The position numbers were made by a program, and so were the translations under genes. Positions 34,927-43,660 of a stretch of DNA of 64,000 nucleotides are shown piece after piece. This DNA comes from Bradyrhizobium sp. ARR65 (GTDB lineage: Bacteria > Pseudomonadota > Alphaproteobacteria > Rhizobiales > Xanthobacteraceae): assembly GCF_000472385.1 (NCBI RefSeq), contig NZ_AWZU01000001.1, forward strand, positions 184,501 to 248,500. Reading direction: 5' to 3'. Numbering within the stretch: position 1 is the stretch's first letter; every line of letters begins with the position of its first letter. Below the pieces are notes generated by a model, which made no database searches, had not been told where the DNA came from, and saw only the letters and a program-made list of their open reading frames with translations.

Positions 34927-36298
34927 GGTCTTCGCGCTTCGCGACTATCTCAGCCCCGATTTGACGGGCCGCACGATCTCCGACGCGCGGCACAGCGTGT
35001 CCCTGAGCGGCATTCTTCAGCAGACCTGCCTCATCGACCGCTGGCGCGAGCTGTCGGGACGTTCGGTGCTGCTCTCGACGTCGGGCCAACTGTTGGCCGC
35101 GCTCGCGATGATCGAGCTCGATGGGGTGGCGCGGCGCCTGCTGCTGTGTCCGCCCGATCTGAAGGACGATCACATTCAAACCTTGATCAACGACGCCGAT
35201 ATCGATGCCATCGTCACAGACCAGCCGCTGCGCTGGTCGAATGCCGGCGTGTATCTGATCGTCGGCGCATGCCTGCCCGAACGGGCGCGTGCAAAGCCGA
35301 GGACCGAACGGGCAACCGAATGGCTGATGCTCACCTCGGGCACGTCGGGCGCGCCGAAGATCGTCGGTCACACGCTGGAGGGATTGACCGGCGCGATCGG
35401 CACTGACGCGCCTGCGCGCGGCGACGGTGCCGTGTGGGCGACGTTCTACGACATCCGCCGCTATGGCGGATTGCAGATATTCCTGCGTGCCGTGATCGGC
35501 GGCGGATCGATCGTGTTGTCCGAGCCGGGCGAGCCGCTGGCCGATCATGTGGCGCGGCTTTCCGCGCGCGGCGTGACGCATATTTCGGGCACGCCGTCGC
35601 ATTGGCGCAAGCTCTTGATGAGCGGAGCGGCATCGAGCTTCTCCCCGCGCTATGTCCGCCTGTCCGGCGAGATCGCCGACCAGGCGGTGCTCGATGGCCT
35701 GGCCCAGGCTTTTCCGAATGCCTCCATCGGCCACGCCTATGCCTCGACCGAAGCCGGCGTTGGCTTTGCCGTGAATGACGGGCGCGCGGGTTTTCCCGCG
35801 GGCCTGATCGGGCAAAATCGCGACGGCGTCGAGATGAAGGTCGTCGACGGCTCGCTTCGCATCCGCTCCAAGCGAACCGCGCATGCCTATATCGGCGCGA
35901 ACGCCGCGGCGCTGACGGATGCGGACGGCTTTGTCGATACGGGCGACATGGTGGAGCTGCGCGATGACCGCTACTATTTTGTCGGCCGGCGCGGCGGCAT
36001 CATCAATATCGGCGGCTTGAAAGTTCATCCCGAAGAGATCGAAGCCGTGATCAACCGGCACGCCGACGTGCGGATGTCGCGCGCACGCTCGCGCAAGAGC
36101 CCCATCACCGGCGCCATCGTGGTGGCCGATGTCGTGCTCGCCAACGGCACAGATGCCAGCCGCAGCGAAGCCATCGCCAGGGAAATTCTCAGCGTCTGCC
36201 GGGCTGCGCTGCCCGCGCACAAGGTGCCGGCCACGATCCGTTTCGTCGAGCAGCTCGACGTTACGCCGGCCGGAAAGCTGGCGCGCGCCGATGCGTAA
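34913..36298 (+). CDS. Adenylate-forming (ANL) enzyme, probable acyl/aryl-ACP ligase
   Basis: The 461-residue protein has the ANL phosphate loop 'LMLTSGTSGAPKIVGH' (about 141-156), an acceptor motif 'GHAYASTEAGVGFAV', 'DTGDMVELRDDRYYFVGRRGGIINIGGLKVHPEEIEAV' (hinge and A8 region) and a C-terminal 'TPAGKLARADA' with the catalytic Lys (A10). It is shorter than most acyl-CoA ligases because the N-terminal domain is compact. The 14-bp overlap with the ACP gene points to acyl transfer to that carrier rather than to CoA (inference). It overlaps the downstream reductase by 8 bp. Confidence 0.82.
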   Translation: MSPREVFALRDYLSPDLTGRTISDARHSVSLSGILQQTCLIDRWRELSGRSVLLSTSGQLLAALAMIELDGVARRLLLCPPDLKDDHIQTLINDADIDAIVTDQPLRWSNAGVYLIVGACLPERARAKPRTERATEWLMLTSGTSGAPKIVGHTLEGLTGAIGTDAPARGDGAVWATFYDIRRYGGLQIFLRAVIGGGSIVLSEPGEPLADHVARLSARGVTHISGTPSHWRKLLMSGAASSFSPRYVRLSGEIADQAVLDGLAQAFPNASIGHAYASTEAGVGFAVNDGRAGFPAGLIGQNRDGVEMKVVDGSLRIRSKRTAHAYIGANAAALTDADGFVDTGDMVELRDDRYYFVGRRGGIINIGGLKVHPEEIEAVINRHADVRMSRARSRKSPITGAIVVADVVLANGTDASRSEAIAREILSVCRAALPAHKVPATIRFVEQLDVTPAGKLARADA

Positions 36299-37016
36299 TG
36301 TTCTCGTCACCGGCGGCAGCCGCGGCATCGGGCTTGCGATTGCGCGCAGGCTCGTGACTGTCGGCTACAACGTCATCGCGGTGGCCCGGCGCGAGAACGA
36401 CGAGCTGCGTGCCGCGATCCGCGAGGTCGGCGAAGACCGCCTTCACTTCAGGGCCTTCGACCTCAGCCAGGTCAACGCGATCCAGTCCTTTGTCAAGTCG
36501 CTGCGCGACGAGTTCGGCCCGATTTACGGCCTCGTCAACAATGCGGGAATTGGCACCGAGGGGCTCTTGGCCACCATGCACAATTCCGAAATCGAGGCGC
36601 TGATCCGCCTCAACGTGCTCTCACCGGTCGTTCTCACCAAATATGTCGTCCGGCACATGATGGCCGACGGCGCCGGGCGCATCGTCAACATCTCCTCCAT
36701 CATCGCATCCACCGGCTATAACGGCCTCTCCGTCTATGGCGCGACCAAAGCGGCGGCCAGCGGCTTCACGCGCTCCCTGGCAAGAGAGGTCGGCAAGCTC
36801 GGCATCACCGTGAACGCGATCGCGCCCGGCTTCATCGATACCGAATTGACGCAGACCCTTTCCGATGAGGGCCGCAAGCGGATCGTCGGCCGCAGCGCGC
36901 TGCGCCGCTTGCCCGAGGCCGACGATGTTGCGGCCATGGTGGAATATCTGCTCGGCGACGGCGGTCGCAACATCAGCGGGACCGTGCTGACGGTGGACGC
37001 CGGCAACACCGCGTGA
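36291..37016 (+). CDS. SDR-family 3-oxoacyl-ACP reductase (FabG-like)
   Basis: The 241-residue classical short-chain dehydrogenase has the NAD(P) motif TGGSRGIG (6-13), 'NNAGIG', the catalytic Ser in 'VNISSIIAS', and Tyr and Lys in 'YGATKAA', followed by 'APGFIDTELT'. FabG enzymes reduce 3-oxoacyl-ACP. The start overlaps the upstream ANL gene by 8 bp and a much longer frame is ignored. With the carrier and the two ligases it forms a four-gene set. No ketosynthase is present, so what makes the 3-oxo substrate, if any, is unknown. Confidence 0.88.
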   Translation: MRNVLVTGGSRGIGLAIARRLVTVGYNVIAVARRENDELRAAIREVGEDRLHFRAFDLSQVNAIQSFVKSLRDEFGPIYGLVNNAGIGTEGLLATMHNSEIEALIRLNVLSPVVLTKYVVRHMMADGAGRIVNISSIIASTGYNGLSVYGATKAAASGFTRSLAREVGKLGITVNAIAPGFIDTELTQTLSDEGRKRIVGRSALRRLPEADDVAAMVEYLLGDGGRNISGTVLTVDAGNTA

Positions 37017-37037
37017 CCGCCCTCTAGGAGATGACAT

Positions 37038-38090
37038 CTACGAGGCGGTCGCGGCGCGGACCGCGGCCCGAGATTGGGAGCCTGGCGTCCGGCAGGCCAT
37101 CTCCGCGGCGAGCAGCACGGCAGCCTTGGTTGCGCCGATCGCGGCAATGCCGCGGCCGGCGATGTCATAGGCTGTGCCGTGGGCCGGCGTGCAGATCGGA
37201 AACGGAAAGCCGCCGAGCAGCGTCACGCCGCGATCAAAGCCCAGCAGCTTCATCGCGATCTGGCCCTGGTCGTGATACATCGTCAGCACCGCGTCGAATG
37301 CGCCATCGCGTGCACGCAAGAAAACGGTATCGGCCGGAAACGGTCCCTCCGCGGCGATGCCGTCGTGCCGCGCGGTCGAGACCGCGGGCGCGATGATGTC
37401 GATCTCCTCGGTCCCGAAATTGCCGCTGTCGCCGGCATGCGGGTTGAGCCCCGCCACCGCAATCCGCGGGCGGGCAAAGCCGGCGCTGCGCATGCACTGG
37501 TCGGTGAGTTTCAGCGCGCGATGGATGCGTTCGACGCTCAGGCTCGAGGCCACATCCTTGAGCGCAATATGCGAGGTGACGCGCGCGTTCCAAAGTCGCT
37601 CCAGCACGTTGAATTCGCTCGCCGGCGTGGTGAGGCCGACGACCTCGGCGGAAAAGGCGATTTCATCATCATAGACAGGCCGCGCCAGTCGCATCGCGCG
37701 CTTGTTGAAGGGCGTAAAACAGACGGCGTCGGCGCGACCGTCGCGGGCGAGCGTGAGCGCATGGCGATAGTTCTGAAGCGCGAAGGCTCCGCCCGCTTCG
37801 CTGGCCACCGCGCGCGTGATGCCCGCAGGGTCAAGATGGGCCAGATCGATGAACAGCGGTTCGTCATTCCCGGCTTCGACCTCAGTGCCGGGCGCAATCG
37901 TCTTGAGCTCAGGCTTGATGCCGGCGATTCGCGCGCCTTCGTCGAATACACGACGGTCGCCGATCACGACCAGGCGGGCTTGCGAGCTTACCTCGTCGAG
38001 CGACACCAGCTTTGCCGTCAGCTCCGGGCTGATGCCGGCGGGATCGCCCATTGCGAGCGCGATGATGGGACGGTGGCGTGCCTGGCTCAT
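37038..38090 (-). CDS. PdxA-family NAD-dependent dehydrogenase (PdxA2-like)
   Basis: The 350-residue intact PdxA homologue has 'IIALAMGDPAGISPEL', a metal-binding His in 'RVTSHIALKDV', 'AVAGLNPHAGDSGNFG', 'MYHDQGQIAMKLLGF' and 'PAHGTAYDIAGRG'. True PdxA oxidises and decarboxylates 4-phosphohydroxythreonine in B6 synthesis; PdxA2 relatives act on four-carbon sugar-acid phosphates. Its place as last gene of the CaiB-TctCBA operon, overlapping tctA by 4 bp, favours a catabolic role on an imported hydroxy acid. It is a separate copy from the broken one at 18279-19302. Confidence 0.85.
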   Translation of the reverse strand: MSQARHRPIIALAMGDPAGISPELTAKLVSLDEVSSQARLVVIGDRRVFDEGARIAGIKPELKTIAPGTEVEAGNDEPLFIDLAHLDPAGITRAVASEAGGAFALQNYRHALTLARDGRADAVCFTPFNKRAMRLARPVYDDEIAFSAEVVGLTTPASEFNVLERLWNARVTSHIALKDVASSLSVERIHRALKLTDQCMRSAGFARPRIAVAGLNPHAGDSGNFGTEEIDIIAPAVSTARHDGIAAEGPFPADTVFLRARDGAFDAVLTMYHDQGQIAMKLLGFDRGVTLLGGFPFPICTPAHGTAYDIAGRGIAAIGATKAAVLLAAEMACRTPGSQSRAAVRAATAS

Positions 38091-39613
38091 ATGACCCTCA
38101 CTTTTTCGTGCCGCGCCTCGGCGCCGCCGCGCAGCAGGCGCAGCACTTGCAACAGGAGCGGCAGCAGCAACAGGGCGATGCCGACGATGACAAGGCTCGT
38201 CACCAGCCGGTTGTCGAAGAAGATTTCAAGCGAGCCCTTCGACATCAGCATGGATTGCCGGAATGCATCCTCGGCCTTGTCGCCGATCACGATTGCCAGC
38301 ACCAGTGGCGCCAATGGATAAGAGAGCTTCTTGAAGAGATAGCCGACCACGCCGAAGCCGAGCATCAGCACGATGTCGAGATAGGAGTTCGAGACCGAAT
38401 AGGCGCCGACCGCGCAGATGATCACGATCAGCGGCGCGATGATGACGAAGGGAATCCGCATCAATGCCGCGAAGACGGGCACGGTAAGCAGCACCAGCGC
38501 CACCGCGACGATGTTGCCGACATACATCGAGGCGATCAGACCCCAGACGAAATCCTTCTGATCGACAAACAGCATCGGTCCTGGATTGAGGCCCCAGATC
38601 ATCAAGCCGCCCATCATGACGGCGGCGGTGGCCGAGCCGGGGATGCCGAGCGAGAGCATCGGCAGCAGAGCGCTGGTGCCGGCGGCGTGGTCGGCGGTTT
38701 CCGGCGCGATGATGCCTTCGACCTCGCCGCTGCCGAAGCGCTGGCCACGTCGTGAGAAGCGCTTGGCAATCCCGTAGCTCATGAAGGAGGCGGCGGTCGG
38801 GCCGCCCGGGGTGATGCCCATCCAGCAGCCGATCGCGGCGCTGCGCAGCAGCGCCGTGGCATGCTTCGGCAGCCGGGCGACTGCGCGGAACACCTCCAGC
38901 CAATCGATTTTCGAGGAAACGGCGCGGGCGTGAATTTCCTCCTCCACCGCGATCAGGAGTTCGCCGATGCCGAACAACCCCATTACCGCGACCACGAAAC
39001 TGACGCCCTTCACCAGCTCATCGACGCCCATGGTGAGCCGCACACTGCCCGACACGGTGTCGATGCCGATCGCGGCGATAGCAAAGCCGATCGCGAGCGC
39101 CACCACCGTCTTCATCGGCGCCGCGCCGCCCATGCCGACGAAGCTGGCGAAGGCCAGGAAATAGACGGCGAAATATTCCGCCGGCCCGAAGGCGAGCGCG
39201 ACCTGCGCCACCCAGGAGGCAAGAAAGGTGATCAGGATGACCCCGACCAGCGCGCCGAACGCTGCCGAGCCGAAGGCGGTGGCGAGCGCGGTGGTCGGCC
39301 GTCCTTCGCGCGCCATCGGATAGCCGTCGAAGGTGGTCGCGACCGAGGACGGCTCGCCGGGAATGTTGAACAGGATCGAGGTGACGGAGCCGCCGAACAG
39401 CGCGCCCCAATACATGCTGGAGAGGAGGATGATCGCCGAGACCGGCTGCATGCCGAAGGTCAGCGGCAACAGCAGCGATACGCCGTTGGGTGCGCCAAGC
39501 CCCGGCAGCACGCCGACGAGAATGCCGAGCAGCACGCCGACCACCATCAGCACCAGATGCTGTGCGCTGAGCGCGATGGCAAAGCCGTGCAGCAGCGCCT
39601 CTAGGTTTTCCAT
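38087..39613 (-). CDS. tctA: TctA-family large membrane subunit
   Basis: This is the 508-residue, about 12-helix subunit of a tripartite tricarboxylate transporter. Signature stretches are 'GVLPGLGAPNGVSLLLPLTFGM', 'YWGALFGGSVTSILFNIPGEPSSVATTFDGYPMAREG' and 'GITPGGPTAASFMSYGIAKRFS'. These carriers use an ion gradient and a periplasmic binding protein. It follows tctB by 11 bp and overlaps the pdxA-like gene by 4 bp. Confidence 0.95.
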   Translation of the reverse strand: MENLEALLHGFAIALSAQHLVLMVVGVLLGILVGVLPGLGAPNGVSLLLPLTFGMQPVSAIILLSSMYWGALFGGSVTSILFNIPGEPSSVATTFDGYPMAREGRPTTALATAFGSAAFGALVGVILITFLASWVAQVALAFGPAEYFAVYFLAFASFVGMGGAAPMKTVVALAIGFAIAAIGIDTVSGSVRLTMGVDELVKGVSFVVAVMGLFGIGELLIAVEEEIHARAVSSKIDWLEVFRAVARLPKHATALLRSAAIGCWMGITPGGPTAASFMSYGIAKRFSRRGQRFGSGEVEGIIAPETADHAAGTSALLPMLSLGIPGSATAAVMMGGLMIWGLNPGPMLFVDQKDFVWGLIASMYVGNIVAVALVLLTVPVFAALMRIPFVIIAPLIVIICAVGAYSVSNSYLDIVLMLGFGVVGYLFKKLSYPLAPLVLAIVIGDKAEDAFRQSMLMSKGSLEIFFDNRLVTSLVIVGIALLLLPLLLQVLRLLRGGAEARHEKVRVI

Positions 39614-39624
39614 CGCTTGGCCTC

Positions 39625-40089
39625 CTAGTAGCCCAGCGCCGCGGCGAGTTCGCCATGCGGCAGGCTCACCTGGAACATGCGCTCGAACACGATGTAGAGC
39701 GCGACCGGTGTCGCCACCGCGATGATCAGCGAGCGGGCGAGCGATTGATGTTTGGCCAGCGCCAGCACCCCAAAAATGTACCCGGCTGAAGCGACATACA
39801 TGCCCGCCAGCGGAACGGCGCCGACAAAGATCGCCGCGGGCACGAACAGTCCCGCGATGCGGCGCAAATCGGCGCGGGACACCGCGATGCCCGCGGCGAG
39901 CCAGCCGCGCGCGAGATTGTAGAGGCTGCCGGCGAGGATGATCACGCCGGTGAGGAAGGGAAAGGTGCCGGGATCGACGCCGGCCTCGCCCCAGCCGATG
40001 CCGTTGTCGAGGCTGGAGATGATGACCGCAAGCCCGAAGCTTCCCGTCAGCAACGCCGTCAAGAGTTCAAGGACGCGCCGCGATATCAT
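39625..40089 (-). CDS. tctB: TctB-family small membrane subunit
   Basis: The 154-residue protein has four predicted helices: about 12-28, 45-62, 80-110 and 120-140. The size, topology and position between tctC and tctA identify the small subunit of a tripartite tricarboxylate transporter. The family is weakly conserved in sequence, so context carries most of the weight. Confidence 0.88.
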   Translation of the reverse strand: MISRRVLELLTALLTGSFGLAVIISSLDNGIGWGEAGVDPGTFPFLTGVIILAGSLYNLARGWLAAGIAVSRADLRRIAGLFVPAAIFVGAVPLAGMYVASAGYIFGVLALAKHQSLARSLIIAVATPVALYIVFERMFQVSLPHGELAAALGY

Positions 40090-40140
40090 GATGACCGATC
40101 CTGTGGAAAGGAGCGCGGACGGATGCCGCGCCGGGTTGCA

Positions 40141-41133
40141 TCACTTGACCAGCCAGCCCTGCTCGGCGGCGACCTGCTTCACATGTTCGAGGTCCTGCTT
40201 GATGAAGGCGTCGAAAGCCTCGCCGGTGAGGAACGTGTTCACCTGCGAAGTCTTCTCGATGTAATCCTTCCATTCCGGCGTCCCCTGCACCTTTTTCATG
40301 AGATCGACATAGTAGGCGGCCTGTTCGCTCGTGACTTTGCCGGGCAGCCACACGGTGCGCGGCTGCTCATATTGCGGGATCGCAAGGCCCTGCTCGACGC
40401 AGGTCGGCACATCGCTCCAGCCTTCGCTCGCCGTGACCTTCGGGCCGTCCGGCAGCCGTTTCGGACTGAAGGCGCAAAGCGGACGCTGCGTGCCGCCACG
40501 CCATTGGCCGACGCTTTCGCTGGGATTATTGACATGGGAATCGATATGGCCGCCCGCGAGCTGCACGGCAGCCTCCGCGCCGCTCTTGAACGGGATGTAG
40601 GTGAGCTTGATATGGCCGACCTTCTCGATCATCCGCGTCAGCACTTCGTCGGTGTCCTTCGATTGCGCGCCGCCCATCTTGAAAGCGCCCGAGGTGGCCG
40701 CCTTCAGGTAGTCGCCGACCGTCTTGTAGGGCGCGTCCTGCTTCACCCACAGCAGGAACTCATCCTGCGCCATCGCCGCGACCGGTGTGAGGTCGGTGTA
40801 GTTGAATGCGACCTTTGAGACCAGCGGCTGCTGCCAGGCATTGGATGTGCCGAAGATCACCTTGTACGGATCGCCGGCGGAAGCCTTGCCATAGACGTAA
40901 CCTTCCGCGCCGCTGCCGCCGCCCTTGTTGACGACGACGACCGGCTGATCGGTCAGCTTGTATTTGGTGATGATGCTCTGCACCGCGCGGGCGAGATTAT
41001 CCGTGCCGCCGCCGGGCCCGGCGGTAGCGACGAACTCGATCGGCTTCTGCGGCTGCCAGGCGGCCTGCACCGGCATCGCGCCGACAAGCGCACACGCAGC
41101 CGCGGACAGCAAAAATCCTGATGTGATCTTCAT
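40141..41133 (-). CDS. tctC: TctC-family periplasmic binding protein
   Basis: The 330-residue protein has a Sec signal peptide (about 1-24, ending VQAA). The mature part follows the TctC/Bug fold: 'KPIEFVATAGPGGGTDNLARAV', 'VVVVNKGGGSGAEGYVYG' and 'AEAAVQLAGGHIDSHVNNPSE'. It is a diverged branch compared with the orphan at 28068. It has a strong ribosome site (GGAGGAAACC) and lies 46 bp after the CoA-transferase gene. It would capture the carboxylate imported by TctAB; the ligand is unknown. Confidence 0.92.
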   Translation of the reverse strand: MKITSGFLLSAAACALVGAMPVQAAWQPQKPIEFVATAGPGGGTDNLARAVQSIITKYKLTDQPVVVVNKGGGSGAEGYVYGKASAGDPYKVIFGTSNAWQQPLVSKVAFNYTDLTPVAAMAQDEFLLWVKQDAPYKTVGDYLKAATSGAFKMGGAQSKDTDEVLTRMIEKVGHIKLTYIPFKSGAEAAVQLAGGHIDSHVNNPSESVGQWRGGTQRPLCAFSPKRLPDGPKVTASEGWSDVPTCVEQGLAIPQYEQPRTVWLPGKVTSEQAAYYVDLMKKVQGTPEWKDYIEKTSQVNTFLTGEAFDAFIKQDLEHVKQVAAEQGWLVK

Positions 41134-41179
41134 GGTTTCCTCCAGCTTTTGTTTTTGTTGGTTGGTCGCCGATCTTACG

Positions 41180-42451
41180 TCATGCGACCTGTTGACCTGG
41201 TTTGGGAACGTCTTCCGCGGCGAACACGGCGCCCTCCCGTTCGAAGGCCTCGATCTGCGCGTGGTCGAAGCCGTATTCGCGCAAGACCTCGCGGGTGTGC
41301 TCGCCGTAAACGGGCGCGCCGCTGCGGACCTTGCCCGGTGTCTCCGAAAATTTCACCGGCAGGCCAATGGTCTTGACCGGCCCGAGCGTCGAATGATCGA
41401 CCGCAACCACCATGTCGCGCGCCAGCGTCTGCGGATCGCAAAGCGCCTGCAGCATGTCGTTGACGGGACCGCAGGGCACGCCTTTCTCTTCCAGAGCGGC
41501 GAGCCAATGGTCGCGCGTCTGTTTACGAAAACGCCGGCTCAGCTCCGTCTCCAGCTCTTTCAGATTCGCCATGCGGTCGGAGCCGTTGACGAAGCGCGGG
41601 TCGGCGGCGAGCTCCGGTGCACCGAGCGCCTCCAGCATCAACAGCCAGTTCTTCTTGTTGGCACCGCCGACCACCAGCCAGCCGTCCGAGGCCTCGAACG
41701 CCTGGTAAGGCGCATTGAGCGGATGCGCCGAGCCCATCGCGCGCGGCGCGGTGTCCGTGGCAAGCGCGATGGTCGATTGCCAATAGGTCTGCACGAGCGC
41801 CGCTTCGAACAGCGAGGTCTCGACCCATTGTCCCTCGCCGGTCTTCAAGCGATGCGCATAGGCCGCGAGAATGCCCATGGCCGCGAGCAGGCCGGCGGTG
41901 ATGTCCGACAGCGGTGGACCACATTTGACCGGCGGGCCGTCCGGCCGCTCGCCGGTAAAGCTCATGATGCCGCTCATCGCCTGCGCGACGAGATCGAAGC
42001 CGCGGCGATGCTTGTACGGGCCGGTGCGGCCAAAGCCCGACAGCGAGCAATAGATCAGCGCGGGAAAATCCTTGTGCAAGGCTTCATAGCCGAAGCCGAG
42101 CCGCTCCATGGCGCCGGGCGCGAAATTCTCCACCAGCACGTCGGCGCCGGCGATCAGCCGCCGCAAAATCGTCTTGCCGCCGTCGGTCTTGAGGTCGAGC
42201 ACAATGCCGCGCTTGTTGCGGTTCATCATGAGGAAGGAGGCGGCCTCGTCGCCGATCTTCGGCGGCACGGAATGGCGCGTATCGTCGCCGTTCGGCCATT
42301 TCTCGATCTTGATGACTTCCGCGCCCATGTCGGCGAGCATCAGCGTGCAGGTTGGCCCCGCCATCACATGGGTGAGATCGATCACCTTGAGGCCGGCGAG
42401 CGGCCCGGCGGCGCGCGGCTGGGTCTCGGCGGCAGAGATCGGCTTGTTCAT
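41180..42451 (-). CDS. CaiB/BaiF (class III) CoA-transferase
   Basis: The 423-residue enzyme has the family signature 'AGPLAGLKVIDLTHVMAGPTCTLMLADMGAEVIKIE' at the N-terminus, the catalytic Asp region 'GFDLVAQAMSGIMSFTG', and 'SLFEAALVQTYWQS'. Class III enzymes move CoA from a donor such as succinyl-CoA onto a carboxylic acid. It is the promoter-proximal gene of the TctCBA-PdxA operon, so it would activate the imported acid (inference). The ATG at 42451 is taken; a TTG at 42496 would lie inside the first operator. A GntR repressor gene is divergent. Confidence 0.92.
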   Translation of the reverse strand: MNKPISAAETQPRAAGPLAGLKVIDLTHVMAGPTCTLMLADMGAEVIKIEKWPNGDDTRHSVPPKIGDEAASFLMMNRNKRGIVLDLKTDGGKTILRRLIAGADVLVENFAPGAMERLGFGYEALHKDFPALIYCSLSGFGRTGPYKHRRGFDLVAQAMSGIMSFTGERPDGPPVKCGPPLSDITAGLLAAMGILAAYAHRLKTGEGQWVETSLFEAALVQTYWQSTIALATDTAPRAMGSAHPLNAPYQAFEASDGWLVVGGANKKNWLLMLEALGAPELAADPRFVNGSDRMANLKELETELSRRFRKQTRDHWLAALEEKGVPCGPVNDMLQALCDPQTLARDMVVAVDHSTLGPVKTIGLPVKFSETPGKVRSGAPVYGEHTREVLREYGFDHAQIEAFEREGAVFAAEDVPKPGQQVA

Positions 42452-42482
42452 CTTGCTAGGGCGCCTCTCTTCGTGTTTTGGA

Positions 42483-42500
42483 AATTTTGAATGCAAAATT
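42483..42500. promoter_or_regulatory. GntR operator 1
   Basis: AATTTTG-AATG-CAAAATT has perfect 7-bp arms around a 4-bp centre. It lies 32 bp upstream of the CoA-transferase ATG. Eighteen bases of this site recur exactly at operator 2. Confidence 0.7.
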
Positions 42501-42546
42501 GCGATTTATCAAGCTCGAACCCTCGATATTTTGGCTAATACCGGCT

Positions 42547-42562
42547 ATTTTGAATGCAAAAT
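42547..42562. promoter_or_regulatory. GntR operator 2
   Basis: ATTTTG-AATG-CAAAAT has perfect 6-bp arms and ends 13 bp before the GntR-family start codon. Its centre is 63 bp from that of operator 1, six helical turns. Position and identity suggest joint autoregulation and operon control. Confidence 0.7.
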
Positions 42563-42575
42563 TGGCTAAGGTATC

Positions 42576-43235
42576 ATGCTGCACACTGAGGTCGTCGGCG
42601 CCATCCGCGCGATGCTGCTTGAGGGAGAGATTCCGCCGGGGGCGCGCATTCCCGAGCGCGAGCTCTGCGACAAGCTGCAGATCTCGCGTACGCCGCTGCG
42701 GGAGGCGCTGAAGGTGCTGGCGGTCGACGGCCTGGTGCAGCTCCTGCCCAACCGCGGCGCGCGCGCGGCAAAGCTCACGGATAAGGACCTGCGCGATTTG
42801 TTCGAGGTCTGCCAGGGTCTGGAGGCGCTTGCCGGCGAACTCGCCTGCGAACGCATCGGCGATGCGCAAGTCGCCACGATCGAAGCCGCCCATATCGAGA
42901 TGGCGCAACATCATCGCGAGGGCGACCTCGCGGGCTATTATCGCTGCAACCGTCTCATCCATGAAGCGATCGTCGCAGCCGCGGACAATCCGGTGCTATC
43001 GGGGCTCTACGAGTCGGTGACCGCGCGCATCCGCCGCGCACGCTATGTCACGCCGATGACGCCGGAGCGCTGGGCGCTGGCGATGCAGGAGCACGATGCC
43101 ATCCTCAACATGCTGAAGCGGCGCGACGGATTCGGGCTCGCTCACATCCTGCATACGCATCTTCGTCACAAGCGCGAGGAGGTCATTCGTGCCGGTTTTG
43201 CCGAGGACGGCCGCATGAGCGAGATTGATCGTTAG
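42576..43235 (+). CDS. GntR/FCD-family transcriptional regulator
   Basis: The 219-residue protein has an N-terminal GntR winged helix ('IPERELCDKLQISRTPLREALKVLAVDGLVQLLPNRG', about 27-63) and a C-terminal FCD ligand domain (about 72-210). Possible metal or ligand histidines are seen in 'NRLIHEAIV', 'MQEHDAIL' and 'HILHTHLRH'. FCD regulators bind small carboxylates. It is divergent from the CaiB-TctCBA-PdxA operon and two identical palindromes lie between, so it most likely represses that operon and itself until the substrate is present. AAGG lies 4 bases before the ATG. Confidence 0.92.
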   Translation: MLHTEVVGAIRAMLLEGEIPPGARIPERELCDKLQISRTPLREALKVLAVDGLVQLLPNRGARAAKLTDKDLRDLFEVCQGLEALAGELACERIGDAQVATIEAAHIEMAQHHREGDLAGYYRCNRLIHEAIVAAADNPVLSGLYESVTARIRRARYVTPMTPERWALAMQEHDAILNMLKRRDGFGLAHILHTHLRHKREEVIRAGFAEDGRMSEIDR

Positions 43236-43660
43236 GGATGCGCTATGGCCGCGCGTCGCAGTTGGCTTGCGTAGGCTCGCTGCACGCTCCCTGCGCCTGC
43301 CAAGGTTTTCGACTGATTGGAATCAATTCATCCCGTGCGCATTTGGTGCTATGTTTGGTCACGAGATCGGTTCCAGCCTTACGTCAATCGATCTGCCCTT
43401 TCTGACGAGGGAGCTGACCATGGTCACTTCGCGTTCAGGTTCGTCATACATGGGCTCGGCGCCCGCCGAACGTCAGCAGAAGAAACCTGGGCTCGCCAAT
43501 TCCGGATCCCAATGCGGTCCGATGACGCAACAGGGCACCATGGCTGCGCACAGCCATGATATGCATCCGCAAGGATTCTTGCGGCTGATCGGCGTTCACG
43601 AACCGGGGCAGAAGAAGCAAGACGTGGCGCGGCGTTTGCACGCCTGAAGGTTGCCGAAAT
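43236..43660. other. 425-bp intergenic region with a possible small gene
   Basis: This lies between the GntR gene and the convergent ribbon-helix-helix-like gene. The only candidate is the small ORF at 43420. The rest shows no repeat or hairpin of note. Confidence 0.45.
43420..43647 (+). CDS. Possible small protein of 75 residues
   Basis: I do not recognise it. The ATG at 43420 has a strong ribosome site (GAGGGAG about 6 bases upstream), the main reason for listing it. The product is polar, Gln/Ser/Gly-rich, with histidines in 'HSHDMHPQGF' and one Cys; it has no signal peptide or transmembrane helix. Confidence 0.35.
   Translation: MVTSRSGSSYMGSAPAERQQKKPGLANSGSQCGPMTQQGTMAAHSHDMHPQGFLRLIGVHEPGQKKQDVARRLHA

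Noticed and set aside
34850..36328. 492-residue open frame opposite the ANL enzyme gene
   Set aside because: The plus-strand frame carries all ANL motifs; this one has none.
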